From Chlamydoabsidia padenii (taxonomy: Eukaryota; Mucoromycota; Mucoromycetes; Mucorales; Cunninghamellaceae), in assembly GCA_025330725.1 (NCBI GenBank), contig JAIWND010000020.1:372001-436000 (forward strand): a stretch of DNA of 64,000 bases, given 5' to 3'. Position numbers and translations under genes: made by a program. The notes below the pieces were generated by a model that saw only the letters and a program-made list of their open reading frames with translations, did no database searches and was not told where the DNA came from. The first letter of the stretch is position 1. Every line of letters begins with the position of its first letter. This document shows positions 49,384-61,009 of the stretch, piece by piece.

Positions 49384-51720
49384 TTAACTTTTTAATGACT
49401 GTAGATACCGATCACGCTCTTTTTGTGCTGGTGTTTTCTTGTTTGTTGTATTCGACTTGGTAGCTGCTTCTGTATTCCAAGGCATGGATCCTCTTTGTTG
49501 TCGACCAGTCCTCATCGTACCAAACGTCTGTTTGTTATTGATGTTATTACTGTTATTATTCTCTTTTGTTGCAACAGACTTTGGTTTTACTGGTGGTTTG
49601 TTGATGGTCTGCTTTGGTTTGGCTTGTGTTGTTGTCTTCTTTTTACCCACATGACTCTCTATTGGATCATTCTCTGGAATCATGGTACGTACAGTAGAAG
49701 AAGAAAACGATACAGTGGGAGTGGGTCCATTAGGAACTAACAAATCTTCACTCATGAATCCTGTAGGTAGTCCTGGCCGGTTTTGAAGGCGGGACTGTAT
49801 AGATAATGATGCAAGATGTTGATTCAATTGACGTGGATTCACACTTCCTGGTGGCGACATTCCTTGTGATAATGCTGTCCTGGCACTGGCTATGGATCCT
49901 TGGTCAGATAATCGATTGGTATTCCTGTTTAATATACGACGCATACTATCAGTATTACCAAGACCACAGTGACCAATGGTACTATTTCTGGGACTGGATC
50001 GAATGGTGGGTGACTCTACTGATGTGAATTCTGGAATGGGTGATATGATTCTTAAATGTTGACTGGATACGGTACTGACAGTCGATGATGGTCTTGATTT
50101 TATCATGGACGTATGATCGTTCTCTTCTTCTTCTTCTTCTTCATGTGGCTCGGTTGATGGTGATTCTGGTGATATTGGTGATTCGGTTGATACTGGTGAT
50201 ATTGGTGGTGGTGTTGATTCTGTTGTGGTATCACAAAAAGTCAATGGTGCTGTCTGTATCTCTGTGGCCTCAACTTCATCATCTGATTCTTCATTCGCAA
50301 GTGCTATTCGAAACTTATTCAAGGTGGCTCGACTAAAGGTGGATTTTGGTGATGATGTATAAATGGATGCTTTGGATGTGGTGATGCTACTGCTCTTGGT
50401 GGTACTTATAGACATGGACGAATGGTGGCTACTCGGTTGCTTTGACGACGGTGACAAGGGACGACAATCAGTATTCGACATTTGATCAACAGATTGATTC
50501 TCTTTAGACCACCAACTAGCCATATCATGAAGACTCGGGCGGACACTATTGGCAACTGATCGAGCAGCTAAAGATCGGTGATCGGTATCAATGACAGTAC
50601 TATCTCGAACCAGACGATGGACGGACCCTGATGTGATGGACATTGTATCACCTTGAATGATCGAACTAATGGATTGTCGATTATCATCATCGTCTTCTTC
50701 TTCGGTAGATGGCCATGCAAACATACTGTCAATGGTGTATTCAAGTATCTTTTGTGATTCGACTGTCCGTATCGTATCCGTGACATTTGGATTTGACGCT
50801 TGGTTATGTACGTCGTCGTCGATTGATTGGTAAATAGGAGGTAACGATAACGACATATTAGGTTTACCCTCATCATTATCAAGGTTTGACGATGTGGCAT
50901 TCTCCTCAACACAAGCTGGTTTGTGTGGTGCAGGGGGTAAGGAAGAAGAAGAAGAATTCTGCTGGGTGGGTGATAAAGGCAATAATCCGTCAGTGGTATC
51001 AAACAACTGATTAATATTTATCTTCTTTGTAGGTGATTTTTGTCGACCAAGGGATTGACGATAGGTGGTACTTTTGACGGTGCCTGTGGTTTTAAGCTGA
51101 AGGTGACTGATGGTGTTGTAGAATGCTGGCGTATCTCCTTGACTGGCGGACAAATCGATCGAAATGAACTCCTCTTTATTACCGAGTGTGTAAAGCTCCG
51201 ACATTCGTTTGGCTTCATCATCAGGTGGCATCTTGTCGGTAAAGAAAGAGGATGTGGATGGTAAGGATATATGTAATTGATGACTTGGTTGCTGACATTC
51301 CTCTTCTTGTTCTTCTTTTTGATGGCTGGTAGGGGCATTGGACTTTATAGGACGATCAACAAACTCGTGATGTGTTTCCGATAATGGCTTGTCAGAATAT
51401 GCATGGGCCGCCGACGAAGGACTGCAGGAAGAGGTAGTTGGTGTACATGGTTGACTGCTGCTGCTGCTGACTGTAGTAGTGGTTGGTGATGGTGTGGTCG
51501 GACGCATGGCGATCTTTTCTTCGTGGGTGGAACTATTACTGGTGGATGTGGCTTCGGTGACGATAGAATGGAATCCTTGCTTCTTGGCTGAATATTCTGC
51601 AGGATCAACAGTCGACCCAGGAAACCGGCGACATCGAAACAAACAAACCAGTAGACCGATGATGACTATTGCAACAACTATGGCAAGAACAACGATACCC
51701 CACAATGGCAATGCTGGCAT
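49384..51720 (-). CDS. Membrane-anchored Ser/Thr-rich protein, 778 aa, single exon
   Basis: One unbroken frame, rare in this intron-rich window. Begins MPALPLWGIVVLAIVVAIVI, a single N-terminal transmembrane helix, followed by a juxtamembrane Cys/Arg patch (CLFRCRRFPG) suited to palmitoylation. The remainder is a long disordered cytosolic region rich in Ser, Thr and Pro, with acidic (EEEEEEND) and poly-Ser segments and scattered SP/TP sites. The C-terminus is basic (KKTPAQKERDRYLQSLKS). Without a signal peptide or ectodomain it is probably an N-out/C-in signal-anchor protein. I recognise no domain. Resembles fungal scaffold or cell-wall-sensor tails only in composition. Confidence 0.8.
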   Translation of the reverse strand: MPALPLWGIVVLAIVVAIVIIGLLVCLFRCRRFPGSTVDPAEYSAKKQGFHSIVTEATSTSNSSTHEEKIAMRPTTPSPTTTTVSSSSSQPCTPTTSSCSPSSAAHAYSDKPLSETHHEFVDRPIKSNAPTSHQKEEQEEECQQPSHQLHISLPSTSSFFTDKMPPDDEAKRMSELYTLGNKEEFISIDLSASQGDTPAFYNTISHLQLKTTGTVKSTTYRQSLGRQKSPTKKININQLFDTTDGLLPLSPTQQNSSSSSLPPAPHKPACVEENATSSNLDNDEGKPNMSLSLPPIYQSIDDDVHNQASNPNVTDTIRTVESQKILEYTIDSMFAWPSTEEEDDDDNRQSISSIIQGDTMSITSGSVHRLVRDSTVIDTDHRSLAARSVANSVRPSLHDMASWWSKENQSVDQMSNTDCRPLSPSSKQPSSHHSSMSISTTKSSSITTSKASIYTSSPKSTFSRATLNKFRIALANEESDDEVEATEIQTAPLTFCDTTTESTPPPISPVSTESPISPESPSTEPHEEEEEEENDHTSMIKSRPSSTVSTVSSQHLRIISPIPEFTSVESPTIRSSPRNSTIGHCGLGNTDSMRRILNRNTNRLSDQGSIASARTALSQGMSPPGSVNPRQLNQHLASLSIQSRLQNRPGLPTGFMSEDLLVPNGPTPTVSFSSSTVRTMIPENDPIESHVGKKKTTTQAKPKQTINKPPVKPKSVATKENNNSNNINNKQTFGTMRTGRQQRGSMPWNTEAATKSNTTNKKTPAQKERDRYLQSLKS

Positions 51721-53279
51721 AATAGTGATACACTGGTGACGATGATGATGGTGGTAATGCCTTGATGAAGGTCCATTTTATTAGTTAGTACATATTTCTT
51801 TTATTAATAAAGTTGTCCCTCTTTGTTTATATACCTGTTATGTATATTATGATGTCAATGTGTGGGATGGAAGGAATGTGTGTGTATGGTAAAGATCAAG
51901 AGGAAAAGCAAAAGCGTAATAATAAAAAAAACGATACACAATAATAAAAAAACGAGAGAAGAAAAAAAAAAGTAGGAAGGCAGGGGTAAAATAAAAAAGC
52001 TAAACTATCAAATCAAGACAGAGTAGGGGAATAGAAGTGGAGGGAAAGCCAAGGGGTAAAAAGGCCTTTAGCATGAAAGACTGTCGGGTTTTGAATAAAA
52101 GATCAAAGGGAGGATCATTGAAAGGAGGAGTGTATGCTCTCTCTTACACTATCTTTCTTTCGTATGATATCAAAGAAAAAAAGGGGGTAAAGAAGCTAAT
52201 TGTTTAAATAAAAAGAAAAACTGAGGAGATGCAAAGGGGAAAAGAGTAGGAGTAAAAAAAAAAAAAACATAGGTGTGGAAAATTCCAGAGCCGTCTGCAC
52301 AGTATAACTTCTCCTATTTCCTTCATGTAGCATGTTTCTCGATACCGAGTTGTAATTATAAATGACAGACTCCGCATATATTTATTTGGTAATGGGACAA
52401 AGGGGGCGATCTTTTTTTGGGGGGGATCACAAGACCAGAGGCCTCTTTTTTGTTGTCGTTGTTGATTACTGCTATGAAGGATGGAGTTTTGAACGTCTTT
52501 TTCGAAATTTTACCACAACTTTATATTTTGAACTGAGTCAAATATAATTATAGTTGCCGAGTGCCTGAGATTAGATCCTTCAGTGAACATTTTAACATCG
52601 GATATGTTAATTTAAGCGGACATTAAGTTCGTAGGAATCTTTTTTCAGTGGTTACTTACGCGTTCCCGTCCTCAAGATCCATTCTTGAAAACACCCAACT
52701 TAAGTGAAAATAATCAGCTTGATGTCGGGATTCGAACAGTGGTAAAGTTACCCAATCGAATCAAATAAAGATAATCATTTGGTGTCGGGTTTTGAATGTG
52801 CATGAATAACATCGCTGGCTTTTAAAAAATGATCCCCGACTAATAGAGGCCAGTGGTGCATGGTCAATATGAAAAGACAGTTTCATTATATAAAAGAGAG
52901 TAACAACCTAATTTCCATCAAGAGACAAGAGGCGCATGATTAAAGGCAGTTTTATTATATAAAAGAGAGTAACAAATAAATAACCAATAGCTTATATCTA
53001 ATTCTAATCTAATGGGGACCATGTTATTGCCTTGGCATTACCAGTGCGACCAGTTCCTACTACAGTTACTGATTTCCAGCAACGACGCCATTCACATGTT
53101 TGATAGATAGTCTGTTCCATGAGTTAATGTCGAGTACAAGGCCACAAGATGGTTGTCCATCTAATGGGTAGCTGTCATGGTTGTTTTAGAGAGAGAGAAA
53201 AAGAACGTGCTGGTGGTAATAGTGTTGAGCTTTAAGATCGATGGACGAAAGTGGTTTAATGTTGGGTTTGTATGACTAA

Positions 53280-53441
53280 GAAAGAGTTGATCCATTTTGG
53301 AAATGTCGATACTGTCCTTCCACAAAAGGTAAATTGAGAGATGGTGTCAGTCGAGGTGATTCGTATCAGGTGTGCTTAGCTTGTTGGTATGACGCCGTTT
53401 TCTTCATGGACAAAGAAAGTTACCTAAAAAGAAAAGGATAA
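53280..53441 (+). pseudogene. Possible GATA-like zinc-finger gene fragment
   Basis: A 53-codon open stretch reads FWKCRYCPSTKGKLRDG, then SYQVCLACWYDAVF, before a TAA stop. The spacing C-x2-C-x19-C-x2-C with a G-x-L-R-D-G middle and a C-x-A-C end recalls a GATA-type finger in which several core residues are changed. A stop lies just upstream (53277), so any gene is truncated or begins with an unseen intron. It may be chance. Confidence 0.25.
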
Positions 53442-53609
53442 GATTACCAGAACCATACAACAACAACAATAAAAAAGGTACAGTTGAAGAAGACCAAGTA
53501 TATATATATTTTTTTTCCTTTGTTACCGTTAGAAGAAGAAGAATAGGGAAGTTATCGACAATGGCATAGATTAGTAATGTTGAGATAAGAAGGGAAAGAA
53601 ATCAATTGT

Positions 53610-53620
53610 CGGGACTTGAA
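53610..53620 (+). promoter_or_regulatory. CGGGACTTGAA element
   Basis: One mismatch to CGGGATTTGAA, 87 bp before the ATG at 53707. Confidence 0.5.
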
Positions 53621-53706
53621 ACCCTCGTTTTCATTCATAAATTTGATTTTCACACTGTCTTTTTCACATCTTTCTAATTCTTCTAAAAGGGGTTGTATTA
53701 TACATC

Positions 53707-54659
53707 ATGGGGTTGGCAGAGTTCGCCCTCATATCTAGAAAATGGAAACCTGCTACACTTGTACACAAGAAGACTGAAGAATATACTGGTCTACTAGAAT
53801 ATGTAAGAACAACAACATTTGGGTATATAGAAAACAGTAATACTAATTCTCATCTTGACCTTTACTTTTTTAATAAAGATAGCTCTAGATGTATTGGATA
53901 CTCGACTCATCACCATTAGTAAACTTGTACGCACTTCATACCCCCAAGTTTGGATTGATTCTATCCTCTTTTTTACAGCCATTGGTTTTGTCTTACTAGC
54001 GGCTGCCTTCTCTATTGGATTACAAGCAACGGCAAGTCAACGAGACAAACTATGGTACCCTCTCTTAATCCTGGCTGTCCCTGTGTTTATTGCTTTTTGG
54101 ACCTCTAGACGAAGAGCCACTTATTATGTCAAATTGAAAAACGTAAGTTTGGCCCTCCTTATGATCACACCAACAACTCATTCTTCCTTTTTTGTATCAT
54201 TTTTATTTATCCTAGTTTAACGAACTTTTACAGAAATGTCTCAAGGAATTCAATTCGGTAGATACAACACATCAAATCAAATGGCAATATCGTCGGTTAC
54301 GGGAAGATGATACGGCGGCATTATTAGGGTTACCTGGTCCTTTAGGTCGATGGCAAGTAGTGGTGGTTATCGAAGTCATTCAAATCGATCCTGAAGATGC
54401 TCACATGGCGAATGAAGTGGATATGGTACTACCTTCCTATAATGCAGCGGTAGAAGATGTGGTATTGGATATTGGCCCATCGGAGGATCGTCATCCCAAT
54501 GAAGATCGCGATCTTGGTGATGATTCACCACATCCATCTTACGCCTATCCTTCACCTCCAGACTATAGTGGCAATTCATCATCCCCTGACCAGCATATAG
54601 AATTATCTACTCTTCCTCATCATACTTCTCCTCCTCCTACTTACGCTTCACATCATTAA
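53707..54659 (+). CDS. Uncharacterised two-TM membrane protein with Pro-rich tail
   Basis: Three exons (introns about 53803-53876 and 54142-54234) yield about 260 residues. The N-terminal half contains IALDVLDTRLITISKLV and two adjacent hydrophobic helices (ILFFTAIGFVLLAAAFSIG and WYPLLILAVPVFIAFW). A cytosolic stretch with HQIKWQYRRLRED and VVVIEVIQID follows, and the tail is rich in Pro, Ser and His with PPxY-like sites (PPDYSG, PPTYAS) that could bind WW domains of Nedd4/Rsp5-type ligases. I do not recognise the family. The start ATG gives MGLAEFALISRK. Confidence 0.8.
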
Positions 54660-54796
54660 CAGCAGCTTATTATTTACCCATTTCCCTTACTTATTCATGC
54701 ACTGTATTTGTTGTAATCTTATTCTTTTTTACCTCTTGTCAAAATGTACTTTTTACCCCTTTTTTAATAAATTATATAACTATCACCTTACAACGG

Positions 54797-54807
54797 CGGG
54801 ATTTAAA
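54797..54807 (+). promoter_or_regulatory. CGGGATTTAAA element, mL40 promoter
   Basis: One mismatch to CGGGATTTGAA, 97 bp before the mL40 ATG. Confidence 0.45.
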
Positions 54808-54903
54808 AAGTGTAGGCATAGTGGCTTGGGAATTTTGAAAAGTGGGGACCCCCCTCGTTTCTCTCTCTTTTTTTTTTTCTAGACACACACACATTATACG
54901 ACC

Positions 54904-55353
54904 ATGCTCTCACCTCTTCGCCCTCGACTTTTGAACACCACCACCAAACAAATCGTTCGTCTTGTTAGCACACAACCATCGACTACTACCACCAGTCATA
55001 ACAATGGCGACAATCGTATCGAAGTCATTCGTCGAGTTTTGTTTGAATCACCACAACGACCTCCTACGATGATTCCTTTGGAAGGTGAAGCTCTAGAACA
55101 ACACAATACCATTGAACGAGCCTGGAAATTGCATGTGATGCGCGAACGTGAACGAAAACAACGCACTCTTGAAAAACAATTCCGATCTTTACACCAAGCC
55201 ATGACCGAATTGGAAAAAACTAGCGACCGATTATTCAAAGGTGCCATTGTCAAGAGCCGTCATGTCACTTATCCTAAACAAGCCAAGATTCCAACTGAAA
55301 CTCCCTCTGCACAAGGTTGGGATTACTCTTACAAGGCACCTACCGACCAATAG
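54904..55353 (+). CDS. MRPL28: Mitochondrial large-subunit ribosomal protein mL40 (MRPL28 family)
   Basis: Intronless 149-residue protein. The N-terminus is Arg/Ser/Thr-rich without acids (MLSPLRPRLLNTTTKQIVRL), a mitochondrial presequence. The body has RIEVIRRVLFESP, HNTIERAWKLHVMRERERK, a charged helix to DRLFKGAI, and the end IPTETPSAQGWDYSY. The IERAWKL and PTxTP-GWxY features match the mL40 family. Preceded by a CT-rich leader typical of highly expressed genes here. Its 3' flank is T/C-rich with several poly-pyrimidine runs and AATAAA at 55566. Confidence 0.85.
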   Translation: MLSPLRPRLLNTTTKQIVRLVSTQPSTTTTSHNNGDNRIEVIRRVLFESPQRPPTMIPLEGEALEQHNTIERAWKLHVMRERERKQRTLEKQFRSLHQAMTELEKTSDRLFKGAIVKSRHVTYPKQAKIPTETPSAQGWDYSYKAPTDQ

Positions 55354-55667
55354 ATAGATATTTGTTTTGTTTGTTTTTTTTACCCTTCACATACACCTTT
55401 GTCCCCCCCTTCTTCTTGTCTTTTTTTTTTTTTACATAGCATAGATTTGTTGGTTTTGTATTGTTTCACCCCCCCTTCCTATTAATCACTACTCTTTAAA
55501 CCCTTTTTTTGTTAAACTATAGCTATTGGATTCCTTTATAGACTTTTATGGGTTAGTCACAACACAATAAAAATAAAATAAAATAAACAGCTGTACAAAG
55601 ATATCTTTATTTGTATGGATTATAATAAGGTGTAATGGGAGGGGAGGGTATACCAGATAAAGTCGAT

Positions 55668-56309
55668 CACCCCACAGGATCATCATAGGAAACCCATCTT
55701 TTTGTCCAAGGCAGAGGCAAAGGATGCATGATTGGGTTCCGGGAATACCTCCAGGTGTTTCTTGGGTGCTATTGACAATGTGTCCGCTAGTTGGCTAGAG
55801 AAGACAAGTAGTTAACATGAAGCATGCCGACAATATCTTTGGTACTTACTTTACATCACCGTATATCACATACTTCTTCATCGCCATGGCTTGAGCAAGT
55901 TCAGCTTGATGATTGTCCAACAGTGATTCATTGACTATGACGATCAACTTTTTCCCTAATCGCAAAGCTTGTAGTATAGTTCCCGCCCCTAGTAAAAAGG
56001 TGGATTAGTTTATCTGCGACATTCTTTACATATATATATATATATATAAAGCGTACCTGAATGACTGATAGTCCAGTCTGCCTGTTTGATATCATGTTCG
56101 ATAGTATCCTTGTAATCATATCCTTGAATGTCGAGACCTTTAATGGTGAGATCTTTGGTGTTCCTGATAAAGATGTCTTTAGAGGATCCATATTGAATTA
56201 GTAGAGAGGTGTAACCCAAGGAGGAGAGGTGAGATATAAAATCAGGCAAGGTGGCAGCATTGACGAGTTGGTCAAAACCGGTTGAGCCAACTGTAACAAA
56301 GAGTTTCAT
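55668..56309 (-). CDS. ALG13: UDP-GlcNAc transferase catalytic subunit ALG13
   Basis: Second step of dolichol-linked oligosaccharide assembly, acting with membrane partner Alg14 on the ER. Three exons give about 165 residues. The N-terminus [15 protein letters not shown] is the family signature; then [28 protein letters not shown] (the glycosyltransferase-28 UDP-GlcNAc-binding SHxGxGT motif, split by an intron) and [20 protein letters not shown], which reads PN-like as [10 protein letters not shown]. Introns at about 55990-56056 and 55795-55848. Start ATG at 56309, with an element 85 bp upstream. Confidence 0.93.
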
Positions 56310-57126
56310 AACAGGAGGGCAAATGTTGAAAAGATGGGAAGAAGAGAAAAATAAATGGGGAAACGACTTTATAACTTTCTTTTTTATAAAAAATTCACAT
56401 CCCGCTCTCTCACAAAAGTCATTAAATAACAAGCAAAGACGACAAACAGACTATCTGTTTTTTAACACCTAATACATTCTCTTTGACTATTACATTCTAT
56501 ATTTTTGGGTAATAACAATCACAGAGAAACATTTCTATTTCCCCTAAATTTAATAACAATACTTTTTTTACAATTTTATATAATCTTTAAAATTTCTAAT
56601 AAAACACTATTTTCTAAATTTTTTTGAATTTCATATGATCATCTGACTTTCAATATTCAAGAAATATCTTATAAAAGTTATATCTCATTAATATTTATAT
56701 ATTTTACTATATCTAATATTATACCTCACCAAGAAATGTTTCTCACAGGGAAAGCCGTTGACCAGCTTTTCCTTTACATCACGTGCTTTTTTGAACGTCC
56801 GACGATGTGGTTTCTATAGCACATAAAAGTCAAACAAAATGACACGCCGTGGTTTTGGTATTTTCTCCCCGAAATTCAAATCCCGTTTACTCCCTCGTTT
56901 AGTTTATTACCTTCCTATCCCCGATCCCACCAGTTAGTTTATATTATATTACCCGTTTGTTTAGTCCCTTTCCCATGAAGATATAAAAAGGCTACCTCCA
57001 ATCAGTGAATAAACGAGGTACAACCCTCCCTTTGTACTTGAATATAAGTATATAATCATAGATACCCTTATTGAAACTCCGATTTTGTGCTTTATATACT
57101 ACATAGAGATTGACAAAAACATGTGA
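56310..57126. other. Very AT-rich intergenic region
   Basis: No gene. 56450-56740 is strikingly A/T-rich. An exact TTCAAATCCCG at 56875-56885 has no assigned gene and lies 240 bp before the tRNA. Confidence 0.5.
56394..56404 (-). promoter_or_regulatory. TTCACATCCCG element, ALG13 promoter
   Basis: One mismatch to TTCAAATCCCG, 85 bp before the ALG13 ATG. Confidence 0.5.
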
Positions 57127-57196
57127 GCGCGGTTGGTTAAGTGGTATAATCTTCGCCTGCCACGCGAAGGGCCGGGGTTCGATTCCCCGACCGCGC
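57127..57196 (+). tRNA. trnG(GCC): tRNA-Gly (anticodon GCC)
   Basis: Acceptor GCGCGGT pairs with ACCGCGC. The anticodon arm CTTCGCCTGCCACGCGAAG gives anticodon GCC, and the T arm is CCGGGGTTCGATTCCCCG. The discriminator A is at 57197. No intron. Confidence 0.97.
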
Positions 57197-57426
57197 ACTC
57201 TTTTGAACGGCTCAAACGGAGTTTTAAAAATTAGGAACACCGATCCAATCGATTGGATAACTTTTGCAATTCTTTTTTTTTTTGAGAGAGAGAGAGAGTC
57301 CCTCCTTTTTCGTTTCTTCCTGACTTTTACCTTAATAAACATTATATATATTTATCCCTCCCGCTCTCTCTTTTTTATATATAAATCGAAGGCTGACGGA
57401 AGAATTACAAAGGGGATTGTATCATC

Positions 57427-58327
57427 ATGGATATATATGCTTTGACTCGAAAACGACGACCATCACGATTAACAATGGCCCAGACTTTGTCTGATCGATC
57501 ACTTGCCTCCACCACAACTGAACCTGAAGATCCTGGACAACACATATTGGCAGTGACTGGGCCACCTATAAGGATTCACTGGAAGGTAAAAGCAGATATG
57601 AAAAAAGGGGGCGGCCATACTGATCTTTTTTATTGGATAGTGTGATGAAGATGTAGTTTACTGTGCTTACTCTGGCTGCTCTAAACGGTTTGGTCTATTC
57701 ACAAGACGACATCATTGTAGAAAGGTAAAAGAAAAGAAACATGTAGTGAAGGAGAATATTAATATAGTGTTGTTTTCTTCTCTAGTGTGGTGATATCTTT
57801 TGCTCGATTCATTGCTCCAATTATCTTCGATTGAATCAAGACTCTGAATTCCACCCTCAGGGCTTCCTTTCTCGTGGCTGCGACGATTGTGCCGACAAAT
57901 GGAAACAACCTGCTTTGGTCTCGACTACATCCTCTTCAACATCCACTACGGATGAAACGGACGACAATAAATCTGAAGAGGAAGGGGATCTTGGACAAAA
58001 ACGAAAAAACAGGCATGCTGGTATCATGACGACGTTACAACCTCATGCCCTCGAAGGGGTGCTTGAACTCGGGCGAGATGGTAATTGCACTTTTCTTGAA
58101 AGAAAAAACGTATTGCCATAACTAATCATACTGTTTTATAGATATTGTCGAACAAGAACAACATCATCTTCATCATGAACACGGTGTGAACATTGGATCG
58201 AAAAAGACTGAAGGTAAGAAAAAGAGAGAAAAAAAAATATCATAGTACTTAGTTGGTTTTATGATTAGGTGGATTCAATACAGTTGCTCTCTCCGTCCCG
58301 GCTGATTGGCATTGGTCTACATTTTAG
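57427..58327 (+). CDS. FYVE zinc-finger protein
   Basis: PI3P-binding, endosome-targeted protein of about 215 residues on five exons. The FYVE core runs across exons 2-3: CAYSGCSKRFGLFTRRHHCR, where RRHHCRKCG is the PI3P-binding basic motif, then CGDIFCSIHCSNYLRL and GCDDCADKW, providing the eight Zn ligands. The usual WxxD N-terminal motif is replaced by a sequence around HWKCDEDVVYC. A Ser/Thr/Asp-rich linker and a His/Glu segment follow. The protein ends VPADWHWSTF, a short tail I associate with some fungal FYVE proteins. Precise orthology is not assigned. Exons were joined at clean GT/AG sites; the start is the ATG at 57427. Confidence 0.87.
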
Positions 58328-59231
58328 AACACTTTATATTATTTAATACCCCCCCCTTTACACACGATCCTTCTTTTCTTTAATCAATCTAGTAGTGGAA
58401 TCATCCTATTTATAGTGTATCTTTTATCATCCTCCCTTCCATTTTGATTGTACTTGTGATGTATTTATTCAAAATGTCAATAAAGAAACTAATTGTATAT
58501 CATTATGATGTTACTTTTTACGGCAAAATAGAGAAGGGTGTCATCGGAGTTCCTTGCAGCCGGAATCCTCCCATTGATCTACATGGTTTGATTAATCATA
58601 TGATAATGGGTCTATCAAAACTCGATCGCGAAATCCGTGCCTGTCGGTATTTGAAATCTAGTAGAAGAGAAAACTGCATGATGTATTTCTTCTTATACCC
58701 ACTTTAATCAGGTATACAGTAGAAGAAAAGAGATTGATTGATATAATATAAGGCTATATTTTAATTACCATAATCATTGACCGTATCATTCACTACTGGT
58801 ATCTGTTTCTCATTATTCCTTATATGTAACGACAGTCTTTTTACCATTATCCTTGTTTTACAACGCTTTATTCTCAATAGATACATAGACTCTTCTTTTA
58901 TTGGAAAGTAGATAGTTGTGCCTGTTTGTACTATATTTATTATGTACTTCTCATCGTTTGTCATTTGGAAAAGGTTGCCTTTTTTGGAAGAATGGTCTTA
59001 CCGATGAATCAAAACACTATTCGACTCTTTTCCCATCTCTCATTGGTAACATCAAATAACATCAATGTGGTACTAAGCCTCGAAAAAGTAGCTCATGCAT
59101 GATGTGGTTTATCAGGGGGGGGATGATCATTTTTTGAATCCCCGGAGTTTTGATTTCAACCCTTTTGATTTTTTTTTTTCATTTTGAATTTCCACCCTTC
59201 TTTCCTACATCAATGTCAATTATGAACAACA
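58328..59231. other. Intergenic, 0.9 kb
   Basis: No supportable gene. A short frame at 58444-58707 has no recognisable content. The CorA promoter has only a weak element (GATTTCAACCC, about 59150). Confidence 0.5.
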
Positions 59232-60882
59232 ATGTCCTTCAACCAAAATACTCTCAGCTATCGTAAAAAGTCCCGTGCTTACTCTCACCACTCACAGTCT
59301 TCCCTTAAAGAAACAACCTCCAATCACCAACGACGTCGACACTATTCTGCTGGTGAAGATGATTTCGACGACATGGATGTAGAAGCTGATGTGCTATATC
59401 CTCAATACGGTTACCAAGATGATAAAACAACTAGTCCTCAAACTCCAAATCTACGTATCTTTGATCATGGTGTAGCTGAAGTCAAACGGAAAATGTCTAT
59501 TGGCTCTACTTTATCAAGAACCATGAGCAAACAAAGTCGACTCTATGGTGAACCCATGGTATGTATGTATGTATACGGAAAACAAAACAACATGACTAAA
59601 TATTTTTATTACTTTTATTGACATAGAAAACGGAACATTCTTTACCTGAAGTGGCACGGTATCATGTTTACTCCTCACAAGAAAATGGCAAAACGATAGC
59701 CATCCAACAATTATTATCATCGGACGGACGAGACGGACTGGAAACGATTTTAGAAACAACAGGTTGGTGGGTAGACTGTCTGACCCCTACTGACGAAGAA
59801 ATGCATGTACTGGCGACCCTCTTCCGAATCCATCCTCTTACTGTAGAAGACATCTCGGCGCGCGAACCATGCGAAAAGATTGAACTCTTCCCCAACTACA
59901 CCTTTGTCTCCTTTCGATGCTTTGATGTAGACAATGATCAGATCTGGCCTTACAACTTTTACAACCTCATCTTCAAGCACGGATTACTCACCTTTCATTT
60001 CAAGTCTTCACCTCATCCGGCTCGAGTCCGACACCGTTTGGATCAAATCAAACACCACATGCTGATCGTACCTGATTGGATTCATTATTGTCTCATTGAC
60101 GATATTACCGATTCTTTTGCTCCCATCATCAGTCAGGTGGAAATGGAAAGTGTGTCGATTGACGAATTGTCTTTGGTGCTGCATAAATCGGAACGGTCTG
60201 ATATGTTGAAACGAATCAGTCGGTGTCGTAAACGGGCAACTCAACTGTCACGATTATTAGCGGCCAAGGTGGATGTCATGAAAAGCTTGATGAAACGGTA
60301 TGAAGAAAAATGGCAACGGGCAGGTGGATATAGTGCTCTCATTCAAGATCAATTCTCCACTCTTTCTCCTGAAGAGGTCATGGCAATGAAAACTTTAAAT
60401 GAAGTATTACTCTATCTTGGTGACATTCAAGGTATATATATATATAAATAAATGGGAAATGACTATATAAACTGATTCTCTCTTTTTTTTTTTGTTTGTG
60501 TCATTAGATCATTTACTGACGATGGTACAAAACATCAATCACTACAATCGTATCCTATCTAGGGCTCATACCAATTATCTTGCTCAAGTTAATGTGGATT
60601 TATCAATGACCTATAGGACAACAAACACGGTGATGAATCGTCTGACCTTTTTAGGTACCATCTTCATCCCAATCATCTTTATTGCTGGTCTATGGGGTAT
60701 GAATATTCAGGTAAGAATAGTAATAAGGTGACATAATGAACTTGACTTTTTTTATTATAATATTGTTTTAGGTGCCTGGTAAAGAATATGTGGATCTCAC
60801 TTGGTTCTTTTGGATTCTCGGTGGAATGTTTTCCTACTGTACTCTTCTAACATTTTTTGGAAGAAAGTGGAACGTATTGTAA
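59232..60882 (+). CDS. CorA/Alr-type Mg2+ transporter
   Basis: Four exons encode about 490 residues. The N-terminus is polar and disordered. The cytosolic funnel domain includes PLTVEDISAREPCEKIELFP (a CorA core motif) and long helices (HKSERSDMLKRISRCRKRAT). Two C-terminal TM helices follow, the first ending in GLWGMNIQ, which carries the GMN selectivity motif, and the second WFFWILGGMFSYCTLL. The short C-terminal tail ends GRKWNVL. The extended N-terminus and sequence favour the fungal Alr1/Mnr2 branch (plasma or vacuolar membrane) over mitochondrial Mrs2, which lacks this layout. Introns about 59559-59624, 60433-60506 and 60711-60771. Confidence 0.92.
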
Positions 60883-61009
60883 ATGTAGTTACTAGTTATT
60901 CCCCATCTCTTTATCGATTAATAATAAAACCAATCACTTTTTTTTTTTTTATGCCTGTTTGATTTTATATAGTGGGGAGCATGATCTCTTTTTTTAATTG
61001 GCTGTTATT

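Larger units (their letters stand above)
51721..53706. other. 2 kb intergenic region
   Basis: Long 5' flank of the 51720 gene with purine-rich stretches. Element variants at 52085-52095, 52726-52736 and 52786-52796; a small duplicated block ending TATATAAAAGAGAGTAACAA (52888-52912 and about 52957-52977); and a possible zinc-finger fragment at 53280-53441. No complete gene. Confidence 0.5.

Noticed and set aside
52553..52620. Possible tRNA-Ser/Leu-like sequence (GTTGCCGAGTGCCTGAG)
   Set aside because: No closing acceptor stem and no GTTCRA T loop at the right distance.
58444..58707. Open frame in the spacer before the CorA gene
   Set aside because: Its start is non-ATG-like in context, composition is random, and it has no splice support or promoter element at a sensible distance.
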